Source: an uncultured Bacteroidales bacterium (GTDB lineage: Bacteria > Bacteroidota > Bacteroidia > Bacteroidales > P3). From it: a DNA stretch of 64,000 nt. Position numbers and translations under genes: made by a program. Of this stretch, positions 52,223-63,977 are shown piece by piece (positions within the stretch are counted from its first letter, which is position 1; every line of letters starts with the position of its first letter). The DNA is taken from assembly GCA_900314925.1 (NCBI GenBank), contig OMXC01000009.1, positions 1 through 64,000 of the forward strand. Direction: 5' to 3'. The notes below the pieces were generated by a model, which had not been told where the DNA came from, searched no databases, and saw only the letters and a program-made list of their open reading frames with translations.

Positions 52223-52281
52223 GACTGTAAGTATTTAATGGTTAGTTGTTTGTGTGAATTGTTCGTGTCAAAACATCACCA

Positions 52282-52313
52282 CAAAGATAGCAAAATACTT
52301 TTACAATTCAAAA
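52282..52313 (-). promoter_or_regulatory. Promoter of the 1083-aa oxidoreductase gene
   Basis: TTTTG (52309-52313), 19 bases, TATCTTTG (52282-52289) on the minus strand. Confidence 0.75.
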
Positions 52314-52339
52314 TTTTCTTCACCAGGTTGAAAAAACTT

Positions 52340-52485
52340 CGCCCCCGCTACGCACTCCCTACGGACCCCCTACGGCCGTTCTTCAGTAGTTCTTCAGTAG
52401 TTCTTCAGTGTGGCACTGAAATACTACTGAAGAACTACTGAAGAAATGCCGTACCGGCTCCGTACCGGGGCCGTAGGGGAGGCAT
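52340..52485. repeat. Dispersed palindromic element, copy C
   Basis: Same three-unit left arm as copy B, centre TGG, right arm with one changed unit (CACTGAAATA). Outer arms: CTACGGCCGTT on the left and the CCGTACCGG family on the right. Lies between two complete, divergent promoters (52282-52313 and 52506-52538). Nothing else is seen in the 402-base gap. Confidence 0.9.
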
Positions 52486-52505
52486 GGCTGGCTGTTGGTA
52501 AAAAG

Positions 52506-52538
52506 TTTTTGCAAATATTTAAAATAATTGTATATTTG
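52506..52538 (+). promoter_or_regulatory. Promoter of purH-mreB
   Basis: TTTTTG (52506-52511), 19 bases, TATATTTG (52531-52538). 86 bases before the purH ATG. Confidence 0.75.
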
Positions 52539-52624
52539 CAAACGTCAACGTCGGCATGCTGTTGTGTTCAAGCAGCAATATGTCAGATGTTTATAGTGAT
52601 GTGCGATAATGTAAAAACAACAAT

Positions 52625-54154
52625 ATGGAACCCAAACGCATAAAATCAGCCCTCATCTCGGTCTTTTACAAGGACGGTTTGGAGGACATCGTAAAAGCTC
52701 TTGATGCACATGGTGTCACCATCTACAGCACGGGTGGCACGCAGAAGTTTATACAGGGTCTCGGCGTTGAACCGGTGGCTGTCGAGAGCCTCACCGGCTA
52801 CCCCTCGATCCTCGGCGGCCGCGTGAAGACCCTGCACCCCAAGGTGTTCGGCGGCATACTCTCGCGCCGCGACATGTTCAGCGACGGCGAGCAGCTGGCG
52901 GAATACGAGATACCGGAGATCGACCTTGTGATTGTGGACCTCTACCCCTTCGAGCAGACCGTGGCCAGCGGCGCCTCGGAGCAGGACATCATCGAGAAGA
53001 TAGACATCGGCGGCATCAGCCTCATACGCGCCGCCGCCAAGAACTTCAACGACGTGGTCATCGTGCCCGCCGTCGACTACTACAAGGAGTTCCTCCAGCT
53101 CTACAACGAGCAGGACGGCTGCACCACCCTGGAGCAGCGCCACCGCTTCGCGGCCTACGCCTTCAACGTCAGCAGCCACTACGACACCGCCATCTTCAAC
53201 CACTTCAACCAGAGCGAGCAGCTGCCTGTCTTCAAGGAGAGCTGCCGCCACGGCGAGGTGCTGCGCTACGGCGAGAACCCGCACCAGAAAGGCGTCTTCT
53301 ACGGCGACCTGGAGGGCTGCTTCGACAAGCTCAACGGCAAGGAGATAAGCTACAACAACCTGGGCGACATCGACGCCGCCTGCGCGCTTATCGACGACTT
53401 CGAGGGCCAGACGGCCTTCGCCATACTGAAGCACAACAACGCCTGCGGCATGGCCGTGCGCCCCACGCTCCTCGAGGCCTGGAAGGACGCCCTCGCCGGC
53501 GACCCCGTCAGCGCCTTCGGCGGCGTGCTGATCTGCAACCAGAAGGTCACCAAGGAGGTGGCCGACGAGATGCACAAGATATTCTTCGAGGTGTGCATAG
53601 CCCCCGACTACGACGATGACGCGCTGGCTGTCCTCAAGGGCAAGAAGAACCGCATCATCCTGCGCCGCAAGGCCTTCAAGATGGCCGACCCCATGTTCCG
53701 CTCCGTGCTCAACGGCGTCCTGGTGCAGGACCGCGACACCGTGGTGCCCGTGGCCAAGGACATGGATAAGAGCGTCACCAGCACCAAGATCACCAAGCAG
53801 CAGGCCGAAGATCTGGCTTTCGCCACCATCCTCGTCAAGCACACCAAGAGCAACGCCATAGTCCTTGCCAAAGGCAAGCAGCTCTACGCCAGCGGCACGG
53901 GCCAGACCAGCCGCGTCGACGCCCTGCGCCAGGCCATAGCCAAGGCCAAGAGCTTCGGCTTCGACCTGAACGGCGCCGTCATGGCCAGCGACGCCTTCTT
54001 CCCCTTCCCCGACTGCGTGGAGATAGCCCACGAGGCCGGCATCGCCGCCGTGGCCCATCCCGGCGGCAGCATCCACGACCAGGACAGCATAGACTACTGC
54101 GAGAAGAACCACATGGGCATGGCAATTACAGGTAAAAGACACTTTAAACACTAA
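52625..54154 (+). CDS. purH: Bifunctional AICAR transformylase/IMP cyclohydrolase PurH
   Basis: 509 aa. N-terminal cyclohydrolase (ALISVFYKDGLEDIVKAL, STGGTQKFI, GGRVKTLHPKVFGGIL) and C-terminal transformylase (RYGENPHQKG, ILKHNNACGMAV with catalytic Lys-His, QTSRVDALRQA, DAFFPFPD). Makes the last two steps to IMP. Three bases before mreB. Confidence 0.97.
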   Translation: MEPKRIKSALISVFYKDGLEDIVKALDAHGVTIYSTGGTQKFIQGLGVEPVAVESLTGYPSILGGRVKTLHPKVFGGILSRRDMFSDGEQLAEYEIPEIDLVIVDLYPFEQTVASGASEQDIIEKIDIGGISLIRAAAKNFNDVVIVPAVDYYKEFLQLYNEQDGCTTLEQRHRFAAYAFNVSSHYDTAIFNHFNQSEQLPVFKESCRHGEVLRYGENPHQKGVFYGDLEGCFDKLNGKEISYNNLGDIDAACALIDDFEGQTAFAILKHNNACGMAVRPTLLEAWKDALAGDPVSAFGGVLICNQKVTKEVADEMHKIFFEVCIAPDYDDDALAVLKGKKNRIILRRKAFKMADPMFRSVLNGVLVQDRDTVVPVAKDMDKSVTSTKITKQQAEDLAFATILVKHTKSNAIVLAKGKQLYASGTGQTSRVDALRQAIAKAKSFGFDLNGAVMASDAFFPFPDCVEIAHEAGIAAVAHPGGSIHDQDSIDYCEKNHMGMAITGKRHFKH

Positions 54155-54157
54155 GAT

Positions 54158-55183
54158 ATGGGTTTGTTATCATTCTTCAACCGCGAGGTGGCAATGGACC
54201 TTGGCACCGCCAACTCCATCGTCATATACAACGACCAGGTCGTCATCGACGAGCCGAGCATCGTGGCCTACGACCGCAACAACAACAAAGTCATCGCCGT
54301 CGGCAAAGAGGCCCAGCGCATGGATGGCCGCACCGACAACAAGAACATAGAGACCGTGCGTCCGCTGCGCGGCGGCGTCATCGCCGACTTCGAGATGGCG
54401 CAGCACCTCATCCGCGAGCTCATCGGCATGACCAACGTCAACCGCTCGTTCCTGCCGCCGTCGCTGCGCATGGTCATCTGCATCCCCAGTGGCATCACCA
54501 ACGTCGAGGAACGCGCCGTGCGCGAGAGCGCCGAGCAGGCCGGCGCCAAGGAGATACGCATGATACACGAGCCTATGGCCGCCGCCATCGGTATCGGTAT
54601 CGACGTGCTGCAGCCTGAAGGCCACATGGTTGTCGACATCGGAGGCGGCACGGCGGAGATCGCCGTCATCTCCCTCGGCGGCATCGTCTGCAACAACTCT
54701 ATCCGCGTGGCAGGCGACGTGTTCAACGACAACGTCGTGGACTACATGAAGCGTCAGCACAACATGATCATCGGCGTGCGTATGGCCGAGAAGGTGAAGA
54801 TCGCCGTCGGCGCCGCCGTCAGCGAGCTCGCCGACCCCCCCGAGGACTTCCGCACCCTCGGCCGCGACCTCCTCACGGGTCTGCCCAAGGAGATCAGCGT
54901 CAACTACAAGGAGATAGCCCACGCCCTCGACCGCTCCATAGCGCAGATAGAGCAGGCCATCCTCGACACCCTCGCCGCCACGCCCCCCGAGCTGGCCGCC
55001 GATATCTACAAGACGGGTATCTACCTGGCCGGCGGCGGTGCGCTGCTGCGCGGCCTTGACCAGCGCGTCAGCAGCAAGACCAAGCTGCAGGTGCACATCG
55101 CCGAAGACCCGCTGCGCGCTGTCGCCCGCGGCACAGGCATAGCCCTCAAGAACTTCAACAAGTTCTCCTTCCTTATCCGTTAG
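54158..55183 (+). CDS. mreB: Rod shape-determining protein MreB
   Basis: 341 aa actin-like ATPase. Phosphate-1 motif AMDLGTANSIVIYND, VDIGGGTAEIAVISLGGIV, GDVFNDNVVDYMK and the adenosine motif GIYLAGGGALLRGLDQRV. Forms membrane-associated filaments that guide cell-wall synthesis. In relatives, mreC, mreD, a PBP2 and rodA follow; here the next gene is convergent dacB. Confidence 0.96.
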   Translation: MGLLSFFNREVAMDLGTANSIVIYNDQVVIDEPSIVAYDRNNNKVIAVGKEAQRMDGRTDNKNIETVRPLRGGVIADFEMAQHLIRELIGMTNVNRSFLPPSLRMVICIPSGITNVEERAVRESAEQAGAKEIRMIHEPMAAAIGIGIDVLQPEGHMVVDIGGGTAEIAVISLGGIVCNNSIRVAGDVFNDNVVDYMKRQHNMIIGVRMAEKVKIAVGAAVSELADPPEDFRTLGRDLLTGLPKEISVNYKEIAHALDRSIAQIEQAILDTLAATPPELAADIYKTGIYLAGGGALLRGLDQRVSSKTKLQVHIAEDPLRAVARGTGIALKNFNKFSFLIR

Positions 55184-55197
55184 GGCAGGGGACACCG

Positions 55198-55233
55198 CAA
55201 AAAAGAGGCGGCGCTCTGTGCGAGTGCCACCTC
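55198..55233 (-). terminator. Terminator of the glsA-glsB-engB-dacB operon
   Basis: Imperfect 12-bp stem GAGGCGGCGCTC / GAGTGCCACCTC, followed on the minus strand by a T run (A7 on plus, 55198-55204). Confidence 0.7.
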
Positions 55234-55241
55234 TCTCTGTA

Positions 55242-56702
55242 TCAGTACATCGTTGCTATTTTGTACAGTATTTTGTTAAGCTTGCCGCCGACATCTGCCG
55301 CCGAAGCGTCGTGGTTGTTGCTCACTATGGCGAAAGCCAGCGTCTGTCCGTGGGGCGTCAGTACGTAGCCGGCGTATGATTTCACGCCGTCCATGGTGCC
55401 GGTCTTCACGTGCACGGTGATGCCTGCCGGCAGCCCCGGCAGCAGGTTCTTGGCTGTGCCGTTCTCGCCGGCCTTGGCAATGGTCTGCATAAACTCGTCA
55501 AAGAAGCTCTCCTTGCTCATGGCCGTGAGATACCGGCACAAGAAGTCGGTGGTGACACGGTTGAGCCGCGACAGCCCGCTGCCGTCGACGACGCGCACCC
55601 CCTCGGCGGCGAGACCCTTGCCTTTTAGCCACTCCGCCACGGTCTTCGCCCCGTTCTGGAAGCTCCCAAGGCCGTATTTGTGGTAGCCAAGGTACTTGAA
55701 GATGCTCTCGGCGTAGATGTTGTTGCTCGTCAGGTTGGTATATTGCGCTATGGTGTAGTATGAAGAGCTGCGGTAGTCGAGCACCGACCGCAGGCTGTCG
55801 GGCACGGTGTATACCTGCATGGAGTTTGACGACACCCCCACACCGTGGGTGCGCAGGTACGACGAGAAGAGGTCTGCGCAGGTCTTGGCGGGGTTGGGCA
55901 TGGCGGCGCGCACGGCGAAATCCTTCTTGCCCAGCGGCACGGTGCCGCGGTATATGCGCTCCTTCCCCGTCGGGCTGCCGTACACTATGACCTGGTCGCC
56001 GGTATTCTCGCCGGCGGTTGTCACCTCCGACGCCCCGTGTATGTCGATGTTCTTCGGCACGGTGCGCACCACCGTGGCGGGGTAGCCGAGCTTCTTGCCG
56101 GCGTTGAAGTACACGAAGTACATGTTCTCGTGGAAGTTCAGCCCGCTGACACCGGCGGCGTAGTAGTTGCCCACGTCGCCCCACTGCCAGCTGTCGTGCA
56201 ACGGCTGTTCGTCGAAGACGCTCACGTTGTAGCACACCCTGCCGTCGATGCGGCGTATGCCTTTCTTCTTCAGCGCCGTCGTCCAGCCCTCGAACAGCGT
56301 GTCCGGCATCGTCTGGCGGTAGCGGTAGGAGCCCAGCAGCGGGTCGCCGCCGCCGGTGATGTAGATGTTGCCGTGCAGCACGCCGTCGCGGTCTATCTCG
56401 CCGCGTGCGTTCATCTTGGTGGTGAAGCGGAACTCGCTGCCGAGCAGGGCAAAGCCCACGCCGGTGGTGATGAGCTTCTGCACCGACGCCGGTGTCACCG
56501 ACGCCTCGGCGTTGTGGCTGTATATCTGTTTGCCGGTGGTGGCGTTGTAGACGCACACCGACAGTGTGCCGTTGCGCATGCCGGCTTCGCGGCGGGTCTG
56601 GTTGACGAGCTTCTCAAGGTCGGCCGTGGCCTGCCCCGCGGCGGGGGCGGCGGCAAGCATAGTGAGTGAGAGCAGCAGGGCTGCGTGCAGTATCTTTTTC
56701 AT
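55242..56702 (-). CDS. dacB: D-alanyl-D-alanine carboxypeptidase/endopeptidase (PBP4, DacB)
   Basis: 486 aa. Signal peptide (LHAALLLSLTMLAAAPAAGQA), catalytic SxxK at S73-K76 (TPASVQKL), SxN in TNLTSNNIYAES and KTG in HVKTGTMDGVK, the three motifs of class C penicillin-binding proteins. Trims peptidoglycan peptides in the periplasm. Its ATG directly follows the engB stop. Confidence 0.95.
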   Translation of the reverse strand: MKKILHAALLLSLTMLAAAPAAGQATADLEKLVNQTRREAGMRNGTLSVCVYNATTGKQIYSHNAEASVTPASVQKLITTGVGFALLGSEFRFTTKMNARGEIDRDGVLHGNIYITGGGDPLLGSYRYRQTMPDTLFEGWTTALKKKGIRRIDGRVCYNVSVFDEQPLHDSWQWGDVGNYYAAGVSGLNFHENMYFVYFNAGKKLGYPATVVRTVPKNIDIHGASEVTTAGENTGDQVIVYGSPTGKERIYRGTVPLGKKDFAVRAAMPNPAKTCADLFSSYLRTHGVGVSSNSMQVYTVPDSLRSVLDYRSSSYYTIAQYTNLTSNNIYAESIFKYLGYHKYGLGSFQNGAKTVAEWLKGKGLAAEGVRVVDGSGLSRLNRVTTDFLCRYLTAMSKESFFDEFMQTIAKAGENGTAKNLLPGLPAGITVHVKTGTMDGVKSYAGYVLTPHGQTLAFAIVSNNHDASAADVGGKLNKILYKIATMY

Positions 56703-57305
56703 CTATTCTTTCAGACTTAGGTTTATAGTTTCTATCTGGTCGAGCAGTGCGTCGCGTCCGTAGCCTGTGGCCGACGAGGTGAGCAGCATCGGCGGCAGCT
56801 CCTCCCACATCTGCTCCAGTTCCTGCTTCATAAGCTTTATGTTGCCCATCACCTCGCGCTGCTTCTCTTTGTCGGTCTTGGTGAAGACCACCGTCAGCGG
56901 CACCCCGTTCTGTCCGAGGAACGCTATGAAGTCAAGGTCTATGCGCTGCGGTTTCAGACGGCTGTCCACCAGCACGTAGGTGTTCGTCAGCTCTTCGCGG
57001 TGCAGGAAATAGTCGCGCATCATCGTCCCCCAGGCGTCGCGGCTGCTCTTGCTTGTGCGCGCGTAGCCGTAGCCCGGCAGGTCCACCAGATACCATTCGT
57101 TGTTGATGAGGAAGTGGTTTATCAGCTGCGTCTTGCCGGGACGCCCGCTGGTCTTGGCAAGCCCCTTGACGCCCGTGAGCATGTTTATCAGCGACGACTT
57201 GCCCACGTTGCTGCGCCCTATGAAGGCATACTCCGGCCGCCCGTCCTGCGGGCACTTGCGCCAGTTGGGGCTGCTCACCGTGAATACCGCGCTGCTAATC
57301 TTCAT
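56703..57305 (-). CDS. engB: Ribosome biogenesis GTP-binding protein EngB (YsxC/YihA)
   Basis: 200 aa. G1 GRSNVGKSSLIN, G3 DLPGYGYA and G4 TKTDK. Needed for 50S assembly. Start overlaps the glsB end by 11 bases. Confidence 0.96.
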   Translation of the reverse strand: MKISSAVFTVSSPNWRKCPQDGRPEYAFIGRSNVGKSSLINMLTGVKGLAKTSGRPGKTQLINHFLINNEWYLVDLPGYGYARTSKSSRDAWGTMMRDYFLHREELTNTYVLVDSRLKPQRIDLDFIAFLGQNGVPLTVVFTKTDKEKQREVMGNIKLMKQELEQMWEELPPMLLTSSATGYGRDALLDQIETINLSLKE

Positions 57306-58464
57306 CTTCGTCGTCTTTTCTCAGTTTGCGGCGCACCATCTTGATGTTCTTCAGCTCCAGCTTGAGTTCCTTCTGTTTTTCGCGCAGCTCCTCGCGCAGG
57401 CGCTGGCGGTCTTTCAGTATGCTCAGCTCGTGCAGCGTCTGCGTCTCCTCCTCGCTGTTCTTGCGCCACCACGGCAGCCGCTTCATGTCTATGTGGAACA
57501 GCCGCTTGCTGTCGAACTTCGGGTTACGGCGGCTGAACGTCTCCATGTGGCGGCTGCGCTTGTCGTCGTTGATGTCGCGTATGGTGACCAGTATGCCGAT
57601 GTCATTGGTGTACGGCAGGCCGTGGTCGTGGCAGGCGCCGAAGTAGCGCATCGACGACGAGAGGTTCATGTAGGCGCTCACCAGCGGCGGCACCGTGCAC
57701 CCGCGGGCACGCACGGCATGCTGCAGCGTCTGGTAGTCCTCCTTGTAGTTGCGCCCGTTGAAGGTGTTCACCAGCACGTTGTAGTCGCTCTCTATCTTTA
57801 TCGGCTCGAAGGGCCATATCAGACCGTCGCGGTCGGGAAAATACTTCTGGTAGAAGTACAGTATCATGTCGCGCGCCAGCGGGTCCATGTCGGTGTAGAT
57901 AGACACCTTGCCGAGGAAATACAGCGTCTCCGGTATCTCCAGCGCCAGCACGCCAAGGCCGTCCCACAGGTTGTCCAGCGAGTAGAGCCCCTTGCTGAAG
58001 TTCTGGCTCGGCTGGTAGGCGGGTTGCACAAAAGCGCGCCCCAGCTCCACAGTGTAGGGCAGGAAGTCGTCGATAAACTGCTCGCTGAGGTGGTAGTGCT
58101 GCGTCGTAGGGCTCGCGTAGCTCCCGTCGTCGCGCCGCATTATGTTGCTCCCGTGGATAAAACGGTAGCCGCCCACAATCTCCTCGTCCTCGGGGCTCCA
58201 CACGAAAAGCTGCTTGAAGCAGTGCGGCTCCGGCAGCAGGTCGTACTCGTCGATGTCGCACTCGTGGCCCGAGCCGCCGCCGTCGAGGGCGAAACTCAGC
58301 TCGCGCAGACGCCCGATCTCGCGCATGATGTTCGGCGACAGATGCGCCGTCGTGATGTAGATCTCCTTGTTGCCGCGGTTCGTCTTGCGTAGGAAATGCT
58401 TCTGCTTGAGCTCCTTCTTGATGAGCTCCCGGTCCACCGGCGGTATTATGTAGCTTGTATCCAT
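57295..58464 (-). CDS. glsB: GNAT-type N-acyltransferase, probable glycine-lipid synthase GlsB
   Basis: 389 aa. The OlsB-like acyltransferase core (MREIGRLRELSFALDGGGSG, DLLPEPHCFKQLFVWSPEDEEIVGGYRFI, YTVELGRAFVQP) is followed by a Lys/Arg-rich coiled-coil tail. In Bacteroides, GlsB puts a 3-hydroxy fatty acid on glycine, and an adjacent O-acyltransferase (GlsA) adds the second chain. The same pair is present here. Assignment rests on family and neighbourhood. Confidence 0.75.
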   Translation of the reverse strand: MDTSYIIPPVDRELIKKELKQKHFLRKTNRGNKEIYITTAHLSPNIMREIGRLRELSFALDGGGSGHECDIDEYDLLPEPHCFKQLFVWSPEDEEIVGGYRFIHGSNIMRRDDGSYASPTTQHYHLSEQFIDDFLPYTVELGRAFVQPAYQPSQNFSKGLYSLDNLWDGLGVLALEIPETLYFLGKVSIYTDMDPLARDMILYFYQKYFPDRDGLIWPFEPIKIESDYNVLVNTFNGRNYKEDYQTLQHAVRARGCTVPPLVSAYMNLSSSMRYFGACHDHGLPYTNDIGILVTIRDINDDKRSRHMETFSRRNPKFDSKRLFHIDMKRLPWWRKNSEEETQTLHELSILKDRQRLREELREKQKELKLELKNIKMVRRKLRKDDEDED

Positions 58465-58575
58465 TTCAGTGTTCTGTGGTTAGTGGTTAGTGGTCAGTGG
58501 TTAGTGGTCAGTGGTTAGTGGTCAGTGGTCAGTGGAATACTTAAAACTTAGAACTCCAAACTCAAAACTCCAAAC
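58465..58575. repeat. Spacer of heptamer repeats between glsA and glsB
   Basis: About eight GTGGTYA heptamers (58478-58535), then AACTCCAAACTC-type repeats. No gene. The complement type (CCACTATCCACTGA) occurs at 9951-9988. Confidence 0.8.
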
Positions 58576-59460
58576 TCAAACCTCAAACCTCGCCCCCGGC
58601 TCCTCCTTCAGCCTGTACACATGCTCCTTCACCAGCCGGGCCCATTCGGCCGGCGTGTGGCGGCCGTCGAACGTCTGCCACGGAATAGGCCGCCCGAAAG
58701 TTATGGTCAGCGTCTTGCCGCGCTGGGCGAACATCTCGGCAGGCAGCAGCGCCATCTCGAAGTTGAACCGTATGCCCAGCCGCTTGCGCAGATTCGCTAT
58801 GCGGTAGAAACTGTTGCGGTTGCGCGCCTCGGTGTAGGCCGGCACCACGTCGCGGTGATACTGCACGCACTTCTTGATGAACGTCGCCTTCCATTCCGGG
58901 TCGGCGATACGCCCGTCCGTCATGCGCGAACACATGCCCGCAGGATAGTACAGCAGCATGCTCTCCGACGCAAAAGCGTCCTCCAGCTGCGCCAGCGCCC
59001 GCGTCTTGTTCACCTTGTCTATCGGCACAAACAGCTCCTTCAGCCCCGGTATGTAGCACAGGAAATCGTTGACCGGGAACTTGATATCCTCCCTCACGCG
59101 CCCCACCGCCGTCATCAGCGCCACCCCGTCGGGACCGCCGAGCGGATGGTTGCCAACAATCATCTGGTTACCCTCCGACGGAATGTTCTCCATCCCCAGA
59201 GTCTTCACCGTGATGCCCAGATTGTGCGGCTCCTTGCCCTCGATAAACTTCTGCGCGAAAGGAATGCCGTGCAGCTCGCGGTTCTCGTAGATGCCCGCGT
59301 TGATCTCTTTCACATGCAGCAACCGCTCCATCCACCGCCTCGCCAAGCCCGGTACCCGGACCTTCTTGGCAGCGAGTATCTTCTCTAAATCAATGAATTT
59401 CGGCCCGATGGCCTCGGGATTGTAATCAGTCTTTTCCACCTCTTGAGCGTTTGGTTTCAA
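58576..59460 (-). CDS. glsA: Lysophospholipid-acyltransferase-type protein, probable GlsA
   Basis: 294 aa. Acyltransferase motif I NHPLGGPDG (HxxxxD form), motif region LVPIDKVNKTRALAQLEDAF and MLLYYPAGMCSR. Matches the O-acyltransferase that completes glycine lipids in Bacteroides, and it is paired with a GlsB-like gene. Peripheral inner-membrane enzyme. Has its own promoter at 59465-59494. Confidence 0.75.
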   Translation of the reverse strand: MKPNAQEVEKTDYNPEAIGPKFIDLEKILAAKKVRVPGLARRWMERLLHVKEINAGIYENRELHGIPFAQKFIEGKEPHNLGITVKTLGMENIPSEGNQMIVGNHPLGGPDGVALMTAVGRVREDIKFPVNDFLCYIPGLKELFVPIDKVNKTRALAQLEDAFASESMLLYYPAGMCSRMTDGRIADPEWKATFIKKCVQYHRDVVPAYTEARNRNSFYRIANLRKRLGIRFNFEMALLPAEMFAQRGKTLTITFGRPIPWQTFDGRHTPAEWARLVKEHVYRLKEEPGARFEV

Positions 59461-59464
59461 CCTG

Positions 59465-59494
59465 CAAAGGTACGCAAAAAATCCCGTCCCGCAA
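59465..59494 (-). promoter_or_regulatory. Promoter of the glsA operon
   Basis: TTG (59492-59494), 19 bases, TACCTTTG (59465-59472). The -7 box lies within 15 bases of the glsA ATG, so the leader is very short. Confidence 0.6.
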
Positions 59495-59529
59495 TATAAA
59501 TATATATCAATTTATCAACAGCGCCGGTT

Positions 59530-59695
59530 AAAACCGCCCCCTCCGCCCCGTATCCGCAACGCCATTTCAACGATACTTCAACGATACATCAACGATACTT
59601 CTTCAGTGCAGCACTGAAGAACTACTGAAGAAGTATCGTTGAACTACTGAAGAACTGCCGTAGAAGCTCCGTAGTGGCACCGCAGGGGGTATGTG
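59530..59695. repeat. Dispersed palindromic element, copy D
   Basis: Left arm: three TTCAACGATAC-type units, then TTCTTCAGTG. Centre: CAG. Right arm: CACTGAAGAA, CTACTGAAGAA, GTATCGTTGAA, CTACTGAAGAA. Flanks are GC-rich as in the other copies. Lies in the 581-base gap between divergent glsA and rpmG; 59700-59880 is GC-rich with no gene seen. Confidence 0.85.
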
Positions 59696-59922
59696 GGGAG
59701 ATGCAGCCCGTTTATGCCAGGCTCGGGCCGGGTTTAGGCCGGGGTAGGGTCGGGCGAGGGTGGATCTGTTTGGTGTTGCGGGTTCCGTTGAGCGCAATTT
59801 CCAAAGTGGCGATGTGAGGGTGCAGGCAACAGGATGCCTCGCCGCAGTCGGAGGGAAGGGGAGGGGGTGCTCTTTTTAAATGGTATTATGGGAATGTATT
59901 TTTATGGAAAAAAGCAGAAAAA

Positions 59923-59954
59923 TTTTGTCAGTTTGAAAAAAGGTTGTATCTTTG
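59923..59954 (+). promoter_or_regulatory. Promoter of rpmG
   Basis: TTTTG (59923-59927), 19 bases, TATCTTTG (59947-59954). Confidence 0.75.
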
Positions 59955-60041
59955 CAGCCGATTTGAATGCCCGATAATGAATTGTTGATGCTCTTTTCGT
60001 TTTGGGTATCAGTTATATAACGAAGAAAAACAATAACAGTC

Positions 60042-60230
60042 ATGGCAAAGAAAAATAAAGACGCACGTGTGCAGGTTATCCTCGAGTGCACCGAGCAGAA
60101 GAACAGCGGTGTTCCCGGCATGAGCCGCTACATCACCACCAAGAACAAGAAGAACACTCCGGAGCGCCTGGAGCTGAAAAAGTACAACCCCTTCCTGAAG
60201 AAGGTCACCGTTCACAAAGAAATCAAGTAA
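60042..60230 (+). CDS. rpmG: 50S ribosomal protein L33
   Basis: 62 aa. [38 protein letters not shown] and [10 protein letters not shown] match bacterial L33. It is the Cys-poor form (a single Cys), so it does not bind zinc. In relatives L28 (rpmB) usually precedes it; here nothing lies between the promoter and L33. Confidence 0.95.
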   Translation: MAKKNKDARVQVILECTEQKNSGVPGMSRYITTKNKKNTPERLELKKYNPFLKKVTVHKEIK

Positions 60231-60248
60231 AATAGGAGACATTAGACT

Positions 60249-60404
60249 ATGGCAAAGAAAGTTGTTGCTACCCTTAAGACCACTACCGGCAAGAGTTTTG
60301 CAAAGGTTATCCGCATGGTCCGCTCCGAGAAGACCGGCGCCTATATGTTCAAGGAAGAGGTCGTTCCTTCGGACAATGTTCAGGAATACCTGAAGAAGAA
60401 ATAA
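60249..60404 (+). CDS. DUF4295 family protein, 51 aa
   Basis: Short basic protein MAKKVVATLKTTTGKSFAKV...EEVVPSDNVQEYLKKK. This small family follows L33 in Bacteroidetes and is thought to be ribosome-linked. 18 bases after rpmG. Confidence 0.9.
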   Translation: MAKKVVATLKTTTGKSFAKVIRMVRSEKTGAYMFKEEVVPSDNVQEYLKKK

Positions 60405-60443
60405 TCGCGAAAAAGTAATTTTTTTCATACGCTTTTGTTTTGG

Positions 60444-60476
60444 CCTCCTGTGCAGTTTCTGCTCGGGAGGTTTTTT
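60444..60476 (+). terminator. Terminator of rpmG-DUF4295
   Basis: CCTCC...GGAGG with inner GCAG/CTGC pairing around a TTT loop, then T6. Confidence 0.75.
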
Positions 60477-60496
60477 GTTGTATGTGGCTAAAATAA

Positions 60497-60528
60497 TTTT
60501 GTTGTGTCGCATATTTTTTGTATCTTTG
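60497..60528 (+). promoter_or_regulatory. Promoter of ileS
   Basis: TTTTG (60497-60501), 19 bases, TATCTTTG (60521-60528). Leaves a leader of about 70 nt. Confidence 0.75.
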
Positions 60529-60607
60529 CCACTTGTGTTGTTGCCGACGGAAGTGGGCAACGTGTTGATAGTAAGGGTATAATAAGTATATAATATTATA
60601 TATAGAT

Positions 60608-63967
<3,360 letters not shown>

Positions 63968-63977
63968 TATTGCGTTT

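Noticed and set aside
50900..52441. 513-aa plus-strand frame
   Set aside because: It is the antisense of the 1083-aa oxidoreductase and runs into palindrome copy C; no domain is visible.
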